Source: Nitrospirota bacterium (GTDB taxonomy: Bacteria > Nitrospirota > Nitrospiria > Nitrospirales > UBA8639). From it: 38,977 nucleotides of DNA. The stretch is from assembly GCA_003695915.1 (NCBI GenBank), contig RFGF01000109.1, positions 1 through 38,977 of the forward strand, given 5' to 3'. Made by a program: the position numbers and the translations under genes. Position 1 is the first letter of the stretch. Every line of letters starts with the position of its first letter. The notes under the pieces are model-generated. The model was not told where the DNA came from and did no database searches. It saw nothing but the letters and a program-made list of their open reading frames with translations. Positions 7,051-15,045 of this stretch are shown here, in pieces.

Positions 7051-9114
7051 ATGTTCAACGGCTGCTGGTCGATGCTTGGAATCTGCTTCGCGTTGGTTCT
7101 GCTACCTCTTGTGTGTACCGCGCATGAAGTCGAAGACATCGCGCAATTACCAGAGGTACGAATCGTCGGGGAGCGTCCTCTTGCCGCTTCGTCGGAACGC
7201 ATCATTCCAGACAAGGAAATTCTCCTACAGCCACAAGGACGCCCCGCCGACTTGCTCCGACTCGCTCCCGGTCTGATCACATTGGAACATTCCGGCGGAG
7301 CTGGCAAAGCGGACCAATACTTACTGCGGGGATTTGATGCGGATCATGGGACGGATCTGGCCCTTCACATCGACCATATGCCGATTAATTTGCGCAGTCA
7401 CGCCCACGGGCAGGGATATGCCGATATGAACTTCATCATTCCTGAAACCATCCAGCAGATCCAGGTGAACAAAGGACCGTACCACATCGAGTACGGGGAC
7501 TTTGCCACCGCAGGCGCGGTGAATTATGTGACCAGGAACATCGTGCCCAACGATGTGCTGCAAGTCATGGGAGGAGAGTTTAACACGCAACGCTATCTCT
7601 TCATGACCTCACCGACGAAAGATCGCCTCAAGACGCTCGTCGCTGGAGAGTTTTACTACACCGATGGTCCATTTCTACATGACAATCGAAATAACCGGTA
7701 CAACGGCTTGGCCAAAGTGACAGTGGAGCCAACACCACACTCTCAATTGAGCTGGACTATCTCACAACATTATGGCCGATGGAACGGCTCGGGTCAGATC
7801 CCGCTTCGAGAAGTCATGGCCGGTCGGTTAGATCGTTTCGGCGCCATCGATCCTTCTGAAGGCGGCGAAACGTTCCGCACCACCGCTCGCCTGGATTTTC
7901 ATCATGATTCCCTATCGGGCGATACGTTCTTTGTCCGATTGTGGAGTCAGTACTATCAACTCGACTTGTTTACCAATTTCACGTTCTTCCTTCACGACCC
8001 CGCTAATGGCGATGGCATCGAGCAGAATGACCGTCGGTGGGTATATGGAGGAGATATCGGATACCGGCATGTGCATCGCTTCTTCAATATCGCCGGTCTC
8101 TCGACCATCGGCTTCCAAACCCGTGTCGATGACGCCCACGTGAGACTGGGGACCCAGCGCAAACGTCAGTCCCTAGCCATCACGACGGATTCCGACATTT
8201 TCGAAGTTTCCTATTCACCGTATCTCAAAATGGACATTCAGCTTTTACCCTGGCTGCGTGTGGTCGGTGGAGGAAGAGCGGATGTGTTTACCTTTGATGT
8301 CAAGGATCGGTGCGGGATTGGCTGCTCCATTCGACCTCAGGGAAATAGCCAGGATGTGATCGGGAGCGCGAAAGCCAATGTCATTCTTGGGCCATGGCAT
8401 GACACCGAACTGTTCCTGAACTTCGGCACCGGCTTCCACAGCAACGATGCCCGAGACGTCGTCGCCAATCCTGCAGCTACTACATTGCCACGAGCAATCG
8501 GCTACGAAATGGGCCTCCGCACGCGAGCCATACCCACCACGGAATTCCTCTTCTCGCTGTGGCTTCTCGATTTGGAATCAGAGCTCGTCTTCGTCGGAGA
8601 TGAAGGGACCACCGAAGCCAGAGAAGGAAGCCGACGCTTCGGGATTGAAGTCAGCACCCGGCTCCGCCCGTTTGACTGGCTGACGCTCCGCGGGGATGTG
8701 ACCTACACCAAAGCTCAGTTTCGCGACTCAGGCGATTCTGTTCCCCTGGCCCCCGAATTGACGGCCTTCGCCTCGGCGACGGCCAGCTTGCCGATCGGGT
8801 TGCAAGGCACCTTGCAGATGCTCACCGTGGGAAGCCGCGCCGGCATCGAAGATCGACGCGTCATGCTCGAACCCTTCACGATTTTCGATCTGATTCTTCG
8901 TCAAATGCTCCCGCTTTCGGCCTTGAATGGAAAATTGGAAATGTTTGTGAGCGTTCGCAATCTCATGAATACCGACTGGCGTCAAGCCCAGTTCTTTTAT
9001 GCTTCCCGGCTTCCCGGGGAACCCGGCGGAGGCGTGGAGGATATCCATTTTGTTCCTGGCACACCAAGAATGGTGACAGGCGGATTAACGTGGATATTGC
9101 CCCCTTTAAGGTGA
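7051..9114 (+). CDS. TonB-dependent outer-membrane receptor
   Basis: A 687-residue protein with a signal peptide (MFNGCWSMLGICFALVLLPLVCTA), a TonB-box-like start, a plug domain (LLRLAPGLITLEH...ADQYLLRGFDADHGTD, residues ~66-104; PETIQQIQVNKGPYHIEYG) and a 22-strand-type barrel with many YxxG and aromatic girdle residues. It imports a ligand such as a metal chelate or small organic molecule using TonB energy. The ligand is not evident. GGAG lies 9 bases before the ATG at 7051. The barrel appears complete. It stands alone in the decayed insertion zone with no transport partner nearby. The final codons (CCCCCTTTAAGG) repeat a 10-base string found at 5212-5221. Confidence 0.88.
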   Translation: MFNGCWSMLGICFALVLLPLVCTAHEVEDIAQLPEVRIVGERPLAASSERIIPDKEILLQPQGRPADLLRLAPGLITLEHSGGAGKADQYLLRGFDADHGTDLALHIDHMPINLRSHAHGQGYADMNFIIPETIQQIQVNKGPYHIEYGDFATAGAVNYVTRNIVPNDVLQVMGGEFNTQRYLFMTSPTKDRLKTLVAGEFYYTDGPFLHDNRNNRYNGLAKVTVEPTPHSQLSWTISQHYGRWNGSGQIPLREVMAGRLDRFGAIDPSEGGETFRTTARLDFHHDSLSGDTFFVRLWSQYYQLDLFTNFTFFLHDPANGDGIEQNDRRWVYGGDIGYRHVHRFFNIAGLSTIGFQTRVDDAHVRLGTQRKRQSLAITTDSDIFEVSYSPYLKMDIQLLPWLRVVGGGRADVFTFDVKDRCGIGCSIRPQGNSQDVIGSAKANVILGPWHDTELFLNFGTGFHSNDARDVVANPAATTLPRAIGYEMGLRTRAIPTTEFLFSLWLLDLESELVFVGDEGTTEAREGSRRFGIEVSTRLRPFDWLTLRGDVTYTKAQFRDSGDSVPLAPELTAFASATASLPIGLQGTLQMLTVGSRAGIEDRRVMLEPFTIFDLILRQMLPLSALNGKLEMFVSVRNLMNTDWRQAQFFYASRLPGEPGGGVEDIHFVPGTPRMVTGGLTWILPPLR

Positions 9115-9165
9115 AGCAGTAAATGGTGGCCCCATTCCTGGGAGGCAGTGAGCTCTGAATCTCTC

Positions 9166-9190
9166 CACGGCTAAAGCCAGGGGCTTCCGC
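9166..9190. repeat. Transposon right-end-like hairpin
   Basis: CCACGGCTAAAGCCAGGGG followed by CTTCCG forms a small TAAA-loop stem with a G run. It is the same design as the hairpin after iscB (GCCTTTAGGC plus GGGGG, which also reads CTAAAG on the other strand). The stomatin C-terminal fragment begins immediately downstream. Confidence 0.45.
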
Positions 9191-9194
9191 TGCC

Positions 9195-9492
9195 GCATGA
9201 TTCGGTGGTCAAAGCATCGGAAGCCAAAAAACTCCAGCAGATCAACGAAGCCGACGGCGAGGCGCACGCCATTCTCTCTATCGCCCGGGCAACCAGCGAC
9301 GGCCTTTCGATCGTCGCCGAAGCTGTCAACAAACAGGGGGGCCGAGAAGCTATGCAACTACGAGTCGCCGAACAGTACATCCAAGCGTTCGGCCAACTCG
9401 CCAAATCGAGCACCGCATTGGTCGTCCCGGCCAGTGTGTCCGATCTCGCCGGCATGGCGACTCTGGCCACCACGATTTTCAATCACAAATAA
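9195..9492 (+). pseudogene. Stomatin/SPFH protein, C-terminal fragment
   Basis: VVKASEAKKLQQINEADGEA continues with ATSDGLSIVAEAVNKQ, then LRVAEQYIQAFGQLAKSS and a final stretch ending ATTIFNHK. This is the coiled-coil oligomerisation tail of stomatin-like proteins, joined at its left edge to a transposon-end-like hairpin. A GTG at about 9204 gives a 95-residue ORF but no membrane anchor or SPFH core. With the fragment at 4896-5217 it covers most of one gene, yet the middle is missing from both, so this is not a clean insertion. Confidence 0.85.
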
Positions 9493-9494
9493 GA

Positions 9495-9516
9495 AAGGAG
9501 GTGATTCCCTTGAACG
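9495..9516. repeat. Shared junction motif, copy B
   Basis: AAGGAGGTGAT-TCCC-TTGAACG, the partner of 5218-5238. Here it begins three bases after the stomatin stop codon and leads directly into the structured RNA region. If the region is an omega-RNA, these bases and the following CATAATT lie where its guide segment would be. Confidence 0.6.
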
Positions 9517-9815
9517 CATAATTCATCTTCCGGAAAAGGGTGAACCCGGAAGACCATCGATGGCGCAGGGTAACGCCACACCCCGTTGCCTTTGGGATGC
9601 GCGAACCGTCCCGAGATTTGCGGTTCGCACCGGCTTGTCAGATCGGAATCGCACCCCGGTGCTTCGCCGGGCCTGCGTCGGGTTTGTTTGTCCGGCGGCC
9701 GGCAAACAGCGTGCTTGGACGGCAGGGCGGATACGACCTGTGGAGAGCACGATCTCGAATGCCTGCTCAACGGCCAAGCAATACCCACACGATCCAAGTA
9801 CCTCACACCGAAATC
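9517..9815 (+). ncRNA. Densely structured RNA candidate, IscB omega-RNA (HEARO)-like
   Basis: There is no convincing protein here. Consecutive perfect stems are visible: TCTTCCGG/CCGGAAGA (9526-9533 with 9546-9553), TGGCG/CGCCA (9561-9565 with 9574-9578), GCGAACCG/CGGTTCGC (9601-9608 with 9621-9628), CCCGG/CCGGG (9655-9659 with 9667-9671), GTTTG-T-CCGG/CCGGCAAAC (9686-9707) and TGCTTGG/CCAAGCA (9712-9718 with 9774-9780). The opening CTTCC/GGAAG hairpin and a later GCGGAT..GACCTGTGGAG stretch resemble published omega-RNAs as I recall them. No iscB follows: a reverse transcriptase does. The alternative is a reverse-transcriptase-associated RNA, though I see no long retron-type msd hairpin. Confidence 0.5.
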
Positions 9816-9816
9816 C

Positions 9817-9882
9817 GGTCTTCAAGGCCGGGACAAACTCGGAGCCTCCCCGCCCTCCTGCGTTTGCCCCCACTTGAAGACC
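9817..9882 (+). promoter_or_regulatory. 10-bp inverted repeat just upstream of the reverse transcriptase
   Basis: GGTCTTCAAG (9817-9826) is the exact complement of CTTGAAGACC (9873-9882), with 46 bases between. The right arm ends 18 bases before the ATG. A small CTCC/GGAG stem next to it covers the ribosome binding site. This may control translation of the reverse transcriptase or form part of its RNA template. Confidence 0.45.
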
Positions 9883-9900
9883 TCCTCGCGGAGCGAACCA

Positions 9901-10818
9901 ATGCGCCGTATCCTTATCCCCAAATCCCACCGGACCTGGCGGACAATCTATGTCCCCGGTCCCGCTGAAAAAGCCCGATTGCGCGGGCTCGTCCCTGTGC
10001 TCCATCGCCTCGAACGGTCTGCGGCCGAACGACACGGCACAATTCATGTCGCCCACGGCTTCGTCCCGCACCGCTCGCCGGTCACCTGCGCACTCGCCCA
10101 TCTCAACTGCGCCTGGACACTCACGGCAGATCTTGCCGACTGGTTCGATCACATCCATGAGTCGCAAATCGCTCACGGGATCGAACTCGGTGGCGGCGAT
10201 CCCAACGTGGCCGCTCAACTTTGCGTGGACGGCGCCCCCCAGCAGGGCCTTCCCACTTCGCCCATCGCCGCGAATCTGGCCGCCATCCCCATGGATCGGT
10301 GGATCCTCGATCGTCTGCCTCCCGACGCCGTGTACACGCGCTACGCCGACGATCTCCAGCTTTCACTACGTACCGCACCGCACGATCCTCAGGCCATTGT
10401 CGGTATTCTGGAGGAAGCCGCCTCCCATATGGGCTGGCAGATCGCGCCCCACAAAACACGCATTTACGATGCTCGGCGCGGACACCGTATCATCGTCGGC
10501 ATTGCCGTTGGGTCGCGATCGATCGCCATTCCTCGTACCACCCGCCGGCGACTGCGTGCCGCCCGGCACCAGCGGCCACAACATCCGCACACCCAAGGGC
10601 TCGAAGAATGGTGTCGCTTGTTGTTGCCTCGCGCATTGCGACCGCGACGACGCCTCCGATTCGAACAGGCAACCGATACGCCTCCAGCCGGTCTGTCTTC
10701 GCTTTCGACACCCTCATCTCGTATTTCTCATGCAGGTACGATCGAGCGGTCCCAGCAGCACAAACCAGGCCTTCGGCGGGTGTTTCGATTCAGCGTTCGC
10801 AATCAATCATCGCCTTAA
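9901..10818 (+). CDS. Retron/UG-like reverse transcriptase, compact
   Basis: A 305-residue reverse transcriptase whose ATG at 9901 has GCGGAG upstream. Motifs in order: AHGFVPHRSPV (51-61), the motif A region with Asp77 in TADLADWF, QGLPTSPIAANLA (115-127), the catalytic YADD (148-151) and IIVGIAVG (197-204), with a short arginine-rich thumb after it. The HGF..S and QGLPTSP wording and the small size fit retron or ungrouped (UG) reverse transcriptases, not group II intron maturases: there is no maturase or HNH domain. The last ~70 residues look unconserved. It precedes the Bergerat-fold ATPase by 14 bases, so the two are probably co-transcribed. The template is unknown; the structured RNA directly upstream is the obvious candidate. 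Confidence 0.85.
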   Translation: MRRILIPKSHRTWRTIYVPGPAEKARLRGLVPVLHRLERSAAERHGTIHVAHGFVPHRSPVTCALAHLNCAWTLTADLADWFDHIHESQIAHGIELGGGDPNVAAQLCVDGAPQQGLPTSPIAANLAAIPMDRWILDRLPPDAVYTRYADDLQLSLRTAPHDPQAIVGILEEAASHMGWQIAPHKTRIYDARRGHRIIVGIAVGSRSIAIPRTTRRRLRAARHQRPQHPHTQGLEEWCRLLLPRALRPRRRLRFEQATDTPPAGLSSLSTPSSRISHAGTIERSQQHKPGLRRVFRFSVRNQSSP

Positions 10819-10832
10819 TCCCAGTAGCCGCC

Positions 10833-12488
10833 ATGAACGCAATCACATTGCAAGTCAATGCCCGCAACCTCGTTCAGCATTTGCAATTTGCTTTTACCAA
10901 GCGCACGACTTTTCTGGCCGAACTCATGCAAAACGCCCGGCGGGCTGGAGCCACCGAAGTTTCATTCACCTACGATGAGACCAAACAACAACTCACCGTT
11001 TCCGACGACGGATGCGGTATTGCCAATATGGCCACGCTTCTCACCGTCGCCGAAAGCGGGTGGGACTCTGCAATCCAGGAGGCAGAACATCCCTACGGTC
11101 TCGGCTTTTTGTCCGCACTCTTTGCCGCCTCCTATGTCACCGTCGAATCCAACCGCCAGCGTATCGCCTTTGCACCCTCGGCGGCGCTCAACTTCGAGCC
11201 GATCCCCATTGCATTATCCTCGGTTGAAGCCGGAACCCGGATCGTCCTCGATGGCATCACCTTCAATCCTGAAGGCGCCCTCTACGACTATGCGCGTGGC
11301 TTTCCCATTCCAGTGTACTTCAACGGGACTGCTCTTCCACGTCCACATGCCCTCGACAGCGGTCTCGAATTTCAACCATACGATGAAGGCCAGTTCTCGA
11401 TTTTCGAACTCCACGCCCCGCTCAGAGGAACGCGTATAGGCACAAAAGACGTTGTGCTCTACCTTCAGGGGCTCCCCATCCGCCAGGTACGACCGCTATT
11501 TCGAGGGCGCGAAATCAACATCGTTCATCTCGATCGCAAGCGTTTCACGGGCCGCTTGCCCGATCGCGACACTCTGGTCGACGAATCCACCGCGCTCAAT
11601 GCCATCACATCACGAATCAACAACGTGTGGCGCGAGCGACTACAGGAATTGGCCTCCACTCTTCCACAGGACGAGTTCGCACAATCAAGTCTTGCAACGC
11701 TCACCTTCTGGAACGCTCTCGATCTTCTCGATTCGTGTCCCTTTCTCCCGCCTCAAGTTCTCGATCGCTATAGCTCGTATCCACGCGCTTGCGACGACCA
11801 TTCTCTGCTTCTGGACCGTTTCAGCAGCGAGCCTATCCCACGCGAGCAATTCGAATCCAAGACGCTTACCGTGTTTCAGGTCCTCGACCAGCCTTATGCC
11901 GGAGACCCGTTCCAACGCGCGATGTACCTCTTTACGCTTCAAGCCCCCTTCATTTGGCGCACGCTCCTCGAGCCCAGCCATTGGATCCATCGTTACGTCA
12001 TCCCGTTAAGCGACGACGATCTCGAGTTGGAACTCTGCGAACCATACGAATACGCGGTTTATCGCGGGCATTGGATTTACGATACGCCTGTGGTCTTCTG
12101 CAAATCAGCCATTATCCATGGTCCGGCCGGTCCTGCCCGCATTTCTCGCGCCTTCGTTTATGGGCAGGACCCGATCCGCAATCTCGACTGCCTGCCCCCC
12201 TCGCATCGCCGCGAGCTCGTCGTGGTCCCTGAATCCGAACACTCCGGAGATGTCGTCGAGCAATTGTGCGAGTTCATCGATGATTCGGATCATTACCATG
12301 AGGATGACGCCATAAGGGAAGCCGAACTCTTCGAACGCTTCATCTTAAGCCATCGAAGGGATACGGCCGGTGCACTCCTGAAACGGATACTCAAGGAAGC
12401 CAATGCCCAGTCATACCCCAATCTTTGCGGCAAGACGTTTGCCGTACGCATCGATTCCCAAACCATCCACATTCAAGAGGCGCAATAA
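10833..12488 (+). CDS. Bergerat-fold (HSP90/GHKL-like) ATPase
   Basis: A 551-residue cytoplasmic protein. The N-terminal ATP pocket shows Glu30 and Asn34 in LAELMQNARRAGA, DDGCGI (58-63) and YGLGF (88-92), the N, G1 and G2 boxes of HSP90/MutL/MORC-type ATPases. The remaining ~450 residues lack a recognisable domain and end in a highly acidic stretch (DDSDHYHEDD). The ATG at 10833 starts directly on the fold, although the open frame extends further upstream. One base separates its stop from the AAA+ gene, so the pair forms a translational unit. Proteins of this kind recur in plasmid and ICE cargo, with unknown roles. A client-remodelling or defence role is inference. Confidence 0.85.
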   Translation: MNAITLQVNARNLVQHLQFAFTKRTTFLAELMQNARRAGATEVSFTYDETKQQLTVSDDGCGIANMATLLTVAESGWDSAIQEAEHPYGLGFLSALFAASYVTVESNRQRIAFAPSAALNFEPIPIALSSVEAGTRIVLDGITFNPEGALYDYARGFPIPVYFNGTALPRPHALDSGLEFQPYDEGQFSIFELHAPLRGTRIGTKDVVLYLQGLPIRQVRPLFRGREINIVHLDRKRFTGRLPDRDTLVDESTALNAITSRINNVWRERLQELASTLPQDEFAQSSLATLTFWNALDLLDSCPFLPPQVLDRYSSYPRACDDHSLLLDRFSSEPIPREQFESKTLTVFQVLDQPYAGDPFQRAMYLFTLQAPFIWRTLLEPSHWIHRYVIPLSDDDLELELCEPYEYAVYRGHWIYDTPVVFCKSAIIHGPAGPARISRAFVYGQDPIRNLDCLPPSHRRELVVVPESEHSGDVVEQLCEFIDDSDHYHEDDAIREAELFERFILSHRRDTAGALLKRILKEANAQSYPNLCGKTFAVRIDSQTIHIQEAQ

Positions 12489-12489
12489 C

Positions 12490-13461
12490 ATGGCGCGATC
12501 CGACTTGATCTTACAGCTCATTCGAGCCGCCCTTACCGGCGATCGAGCACTGGTGCGGAAGACCGCTGAGTCACTGGCAGCCGACGAGCGGGCAAAGAAC
12601 CACACGATCTTTGCCGATCGGATCCTCAGCCAACTCGAAACACAAAATGCGCCTCTGGCCACCACATTCCAATCTCCGGCCGTCCATCGGATGGGGCCCT
12701 TTTGGACCGAACTGGCCCCGAAACGCAAACTGTCGGATCTCGTTCTGCCCGAACACATCACGTCATCGGTACGTGAACTTGTCGAAGAACACCACCATGC
12801 CGAGCTCTTGCGCTCCCACGGCCTGGAACCACGCCACCGCGTTCTTCTGTCCGGGCCGCCCGGCAACGGCAAAACATCGCTGGCAGAAGCCATCGCCCAC
12901 GCCCTGCGCGTCCCTTTCTTGGTGGTGCGGTACGAGATGCTCATCGAGAGCTATCTTGGCGAAACCGCCCGACACTTGGGACAACTATTTGACCATGCTC
13001 GCTCGAGGCCGTGCGTGCTCTTCTTCGACGAATTCGACGTGGTGGCAAAAGAGCGCGGCGATGCGCACGAGACCGGAGAAATTAAACGCGTGGTGAGCGC
13101 TCTCTTGCTTCAAGTCGACGCTCTCCCCAGCCATGTCGTCGTTATTGCCGCAAGCAACCATCCTGAACTGCTCGACCGCGCCGTATGGCGCCGGTTTCAG
13201 CTCCGCCTCGAACTCCCCATGCCCAGCCGGGAACAGATCGAAGAATGGATTCGCCGCTTCCAGACACGAACCCAACATGAGCTCGGTCTTGCTTCCGAGA
13301 CTTTGGCACAACATCTGGCGGGAGCTAGCTTCGCCGACGTCGAGCAATTCGGACTCGATGCCTTGCGCCGAATCGTCCTCGCCGGATCACATGCCGATCA
13401 GCAAGCTATTGCAAAAGATTGTCTTGACCACCTCCTAATCTTATATCGAGGTTCAGCATGA
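12490..13461 (+). CDS. AAA+ ATPase
   Basis: A 323-residue single AAA+ module. A helical N-terminal region (1-80) opens with ARSDLILQLIRAALTGD and ERAKNH. Then come Walker A GPPGNGKT (122-129), Walker B CVLFFDE (175-181), sensor-1 Asn223 in AASNHPELLD and the paired Arg234-Arg235 finger. The N-terminal wording matches AAA+ proteins that in other genomes often sit beside a subtilisin-like protease. No protease is present here, and the neighbour is the Bergerat-fold ATPase instead. Its stop overlaps the next start (ATGATGA). Confidence 0.9.
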   Translation: MARSDLILQLIRAALTGDRALVRKTAESLAADERAKNHTIFADRILSQLETQNAPLATTFQSPAVHRMGPFWTELAPKRKLSDLVLPEHITSSVRELVEEHHHAELLRSHGLEPRHRVLLSGPPGNGKTSLAEAIAHALRVPFLVVRYEMLIESYLGETARHLGQLFDHARSRPCVLFFDEFDVVAKERGDAHETGEIKRVVSALLLQVDALPSHVVVIAASNHPELLDRAVWRRFQLRLELPMPSREQIEEWIRRFQTRTQHELGLASETLAQHLAGASFADVEQFGLDALRRIVLAGSHADQQAIAKDCLDHLLILYRGSA

Positions 13462-13910
13462 TGACCCATGTTCACGCTTGCCTAAGCGAACTCTGGCGCG
13501 AAGCACTGACGAAACGGTGGCAGGCGGTCCTATCGTATGTCTATACGTGCGACACCACAGTCACCGTTATCGACGGCGAACGGTTTTCTGAAATCACGGT
13601 TGAGATCGGCGAGCCGCTTTCGATCAAAAAGCGGTTCAACTGCTATCACCTCGGCGATGGCGTCCGCATCAAATGTTATGAATCCGAGCGCTTTTTAAAA
13701 GACCTGATCCCGGAGATTGTCCTCAGCCATGCGCAGAGACTCAAAGATCAGCACCGTCTGATTTTTTTCAAGGACATCATCGATGCTGCTTATTTCTTCG
13801 ATCTCCCCCTCTATATCGCACGACATTTCAATGTCGAGAATGAGCTCGCTCGATACACCGACCTTATTCGCGCCAACACGCAAACCCTGAGCGACCACCT
13901 CGAATCGTAG
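13458..13910 (+). CDS. Unknown protein at the end of the RT-ATPase operon
   Basis: A 150-residue soluble protein starting within the AAA+ stop codon. Beta-rich first half (TVTVIDGERFSEITVEIGE), alpha-helical second half with KDIIDAAYFFDLPLYIARHF. No known catalytic motif. The 4-bp overlap indicates translational coupling with the ATPase, so it is likely a partner or substrate adaptor (inference). Confidence 0.6.
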   Translation: MMTHVHACLSELWREALTKRWQAVLSYVYTCDTTVTVIDGERFSEITVEIGEPLSIKKRFNCYHLGDGVRIKCYESERFLKDLIPEIVLSHAQRLKDQHRLIFFKDIIDAAYFFDLPLYIARHFNVENELARYTDLIRANTQTLSDHLES

Positions 13911-13939
13911 CCATATCCTCGTACAGAAGAAACGAGAAA

Positions 13940-14323
13940 ATGCGCGCCAAACGCCATTCCCACCACATCGCTTTTGTCCTTCCGCTTCCACCGAGCATCA
14001 ATCATCAATACGCCACCGTCTGCGGCCGCCGCGTGCTTTCGGCCGCCGCCAGGCGATACAAGCGGGATGTTGCCGCATTGCTCCTCGGCCATCGATATCC
14101 GGCCCGCACCCTGCATATCCTCACCCATGCCCCGCGACTGTCGCTCAGCCTGTCGTTCTTCTTTGCGAACAACCGACGCGACTTGGACGGCGGACTCAAA
14201 ATCGCCCAAGACGCTATCTGCGAGGCTTTTGGCATCAACGATATTCGGATCGGCGAACTTCACCTTTACAAGGCCTTGGACCGAAACCGTCCGCGGCTCG
14301 AGGTCATCCTGGCTCCTTCTTAA
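13940..14323 (+). CDS. rusA: RusA-family Holliday-junction resolvase
   Basis: A 127-residue protein with the RusA layout: LPLPPSINHQY near the start, RRDLDGGLKIAQDAI (79-93) with Asp81 and Asp83, and GINDIRIGELHLYK with Asp101. RusA homodimers cut Holliday junctions after CC-type sites using Mg2+ held by such aspartates. It is a common recombination gene of phages and plasmids. The spacing of 29 bases after the previous gene suggests the same transcript. Confidence 0.88.
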   Translation: MRAKRHSHHIAFVLPLPPSINHQYATVCGRRVLSAAARRYKRDVAALLLGHRYPARTLHILTHAPRLSLSLSFFFANNRRDLDGGLKIAQDAICEAFGINDIRIGELHLYKALDRNRPRLEVILAPS

Positions 14324-14410
14324 GCCACGCACCATGTTCTCGCTTCACCAAGACGCATGCCGGCATGTTCGCATGTCAGCATTCCCGTACTCTTTTTCTG
14401 GAGGTCACCC

Positions 14411-15022
14411 ATGATTCATCCCTTTTCCTGCCCGCGCACCTGCCGTCTTTTTCTACCCGATCGTTGCCGGTTCCAACCCATTTTCGCCGAACTCGGCCAT
14501 CGCCAGACCGTCACCTCGCACACCGCCAAGATCAACGTCCAATACAAAAACCGTGAAGCCCTCATCCGCGCCGCCCACCAACTCAATGCTCGAATCTTGG
14601 GAGAGGGCAACCACAAACTCTACCAGGGCACCTACCAAGGGTTCGGGATTCATTTTCCCGAATGGCGATACCCCATCGTCGTCCAACCGGACGCCATCTT
14701 CTGCGACACCTTCAACGGCAACTGGGGCAACCCCCGCGACCTTCAAGCGCTCTCCAAGCGGTACACCATCGAATGCGCCAAACTCGCCGCCGAAGCTCAA
14801 GGTTGGTATTGCGAGGAACAAAACGACACGGTCATCATTTACCACCCCGATGGCGGAACGATGACCGTCACACCGGACGGCACCGTCGATGCCTCGGGCT
14901 TCTGCGGACAAGATTGTCATGCAGCCGCCCCTATCGAAGAGGCGCTCGGCAAAATCATCGAAACCGCTTTTAAACCCGAATATTTCCTTCGGCGCACGCA
15001 GATTGCGGAGGCCGAGTCCTGA
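14411..15022 (+). CDS. DUF1257 (Ycf35-like) plus DUF2997-like fusion
   Basis: A 203-residue protein with CTGGAGG before the ATG. Residues ~35-150 resemble DUF1257/Ycf35 (KINVQYKNREALIRAAHQLN, then RDLQALSKRYTIECAKLAAE). The end (DGTVDASGFCGQDCHAAAPIEEALGKI) resembles DUF2997, here fused rather than separate. In other bacteria these two families cluster with a Ycf46-type AAA+ ATPase, which is present at the left edge of this window. The cysteine pair in GFCGQDC could hold a metal. Biochemical function is not known for the family. Confidence 0.7.
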   Translation: MIHPFSCPRTCRLFLPDRCRFQPIFAELGHRQTVTSHTAKINVQYKNREALIRAAHQLNARILGEGNHKLYQGTYQGFGIHFPEWRYPIVVQPDAIFCDTFNGNWGNPRDLQALSKRYTIECAKLAAEAQGWYCEEQNDTVIIYHPDGGTMTVTPDGTVDASGFCGQDCHAAAPIEEALGKIIETAFKPEYFLRRTQIAEAES

Positions 15023-15045
15023 TTGTCGTCACACAGAGAGGAACC

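Noticed and set aside
9586-9900. N-terminal extension of the reverse transcriptase
   Set aside because: The frame is open but the residues are Cys/Arg/Gly-rich and resemble no RT domain, while the DNA shows repeated perfect stems. ATG 9901 begins right at the conserved part.
10221-10832. N-terminal extension of the Bergerat-fold ATPase through the reverse transcriptase gene
   Set aside because: It is the shadow frame of the RT. ATP-pocket motifs have their normal distance from ATG 10833.
12490-13461. Two-gene S8-protease plus AAA+ defence system
   Set aside because: The AAA+ part fits, but no subtilisin-like protease lies on either side.
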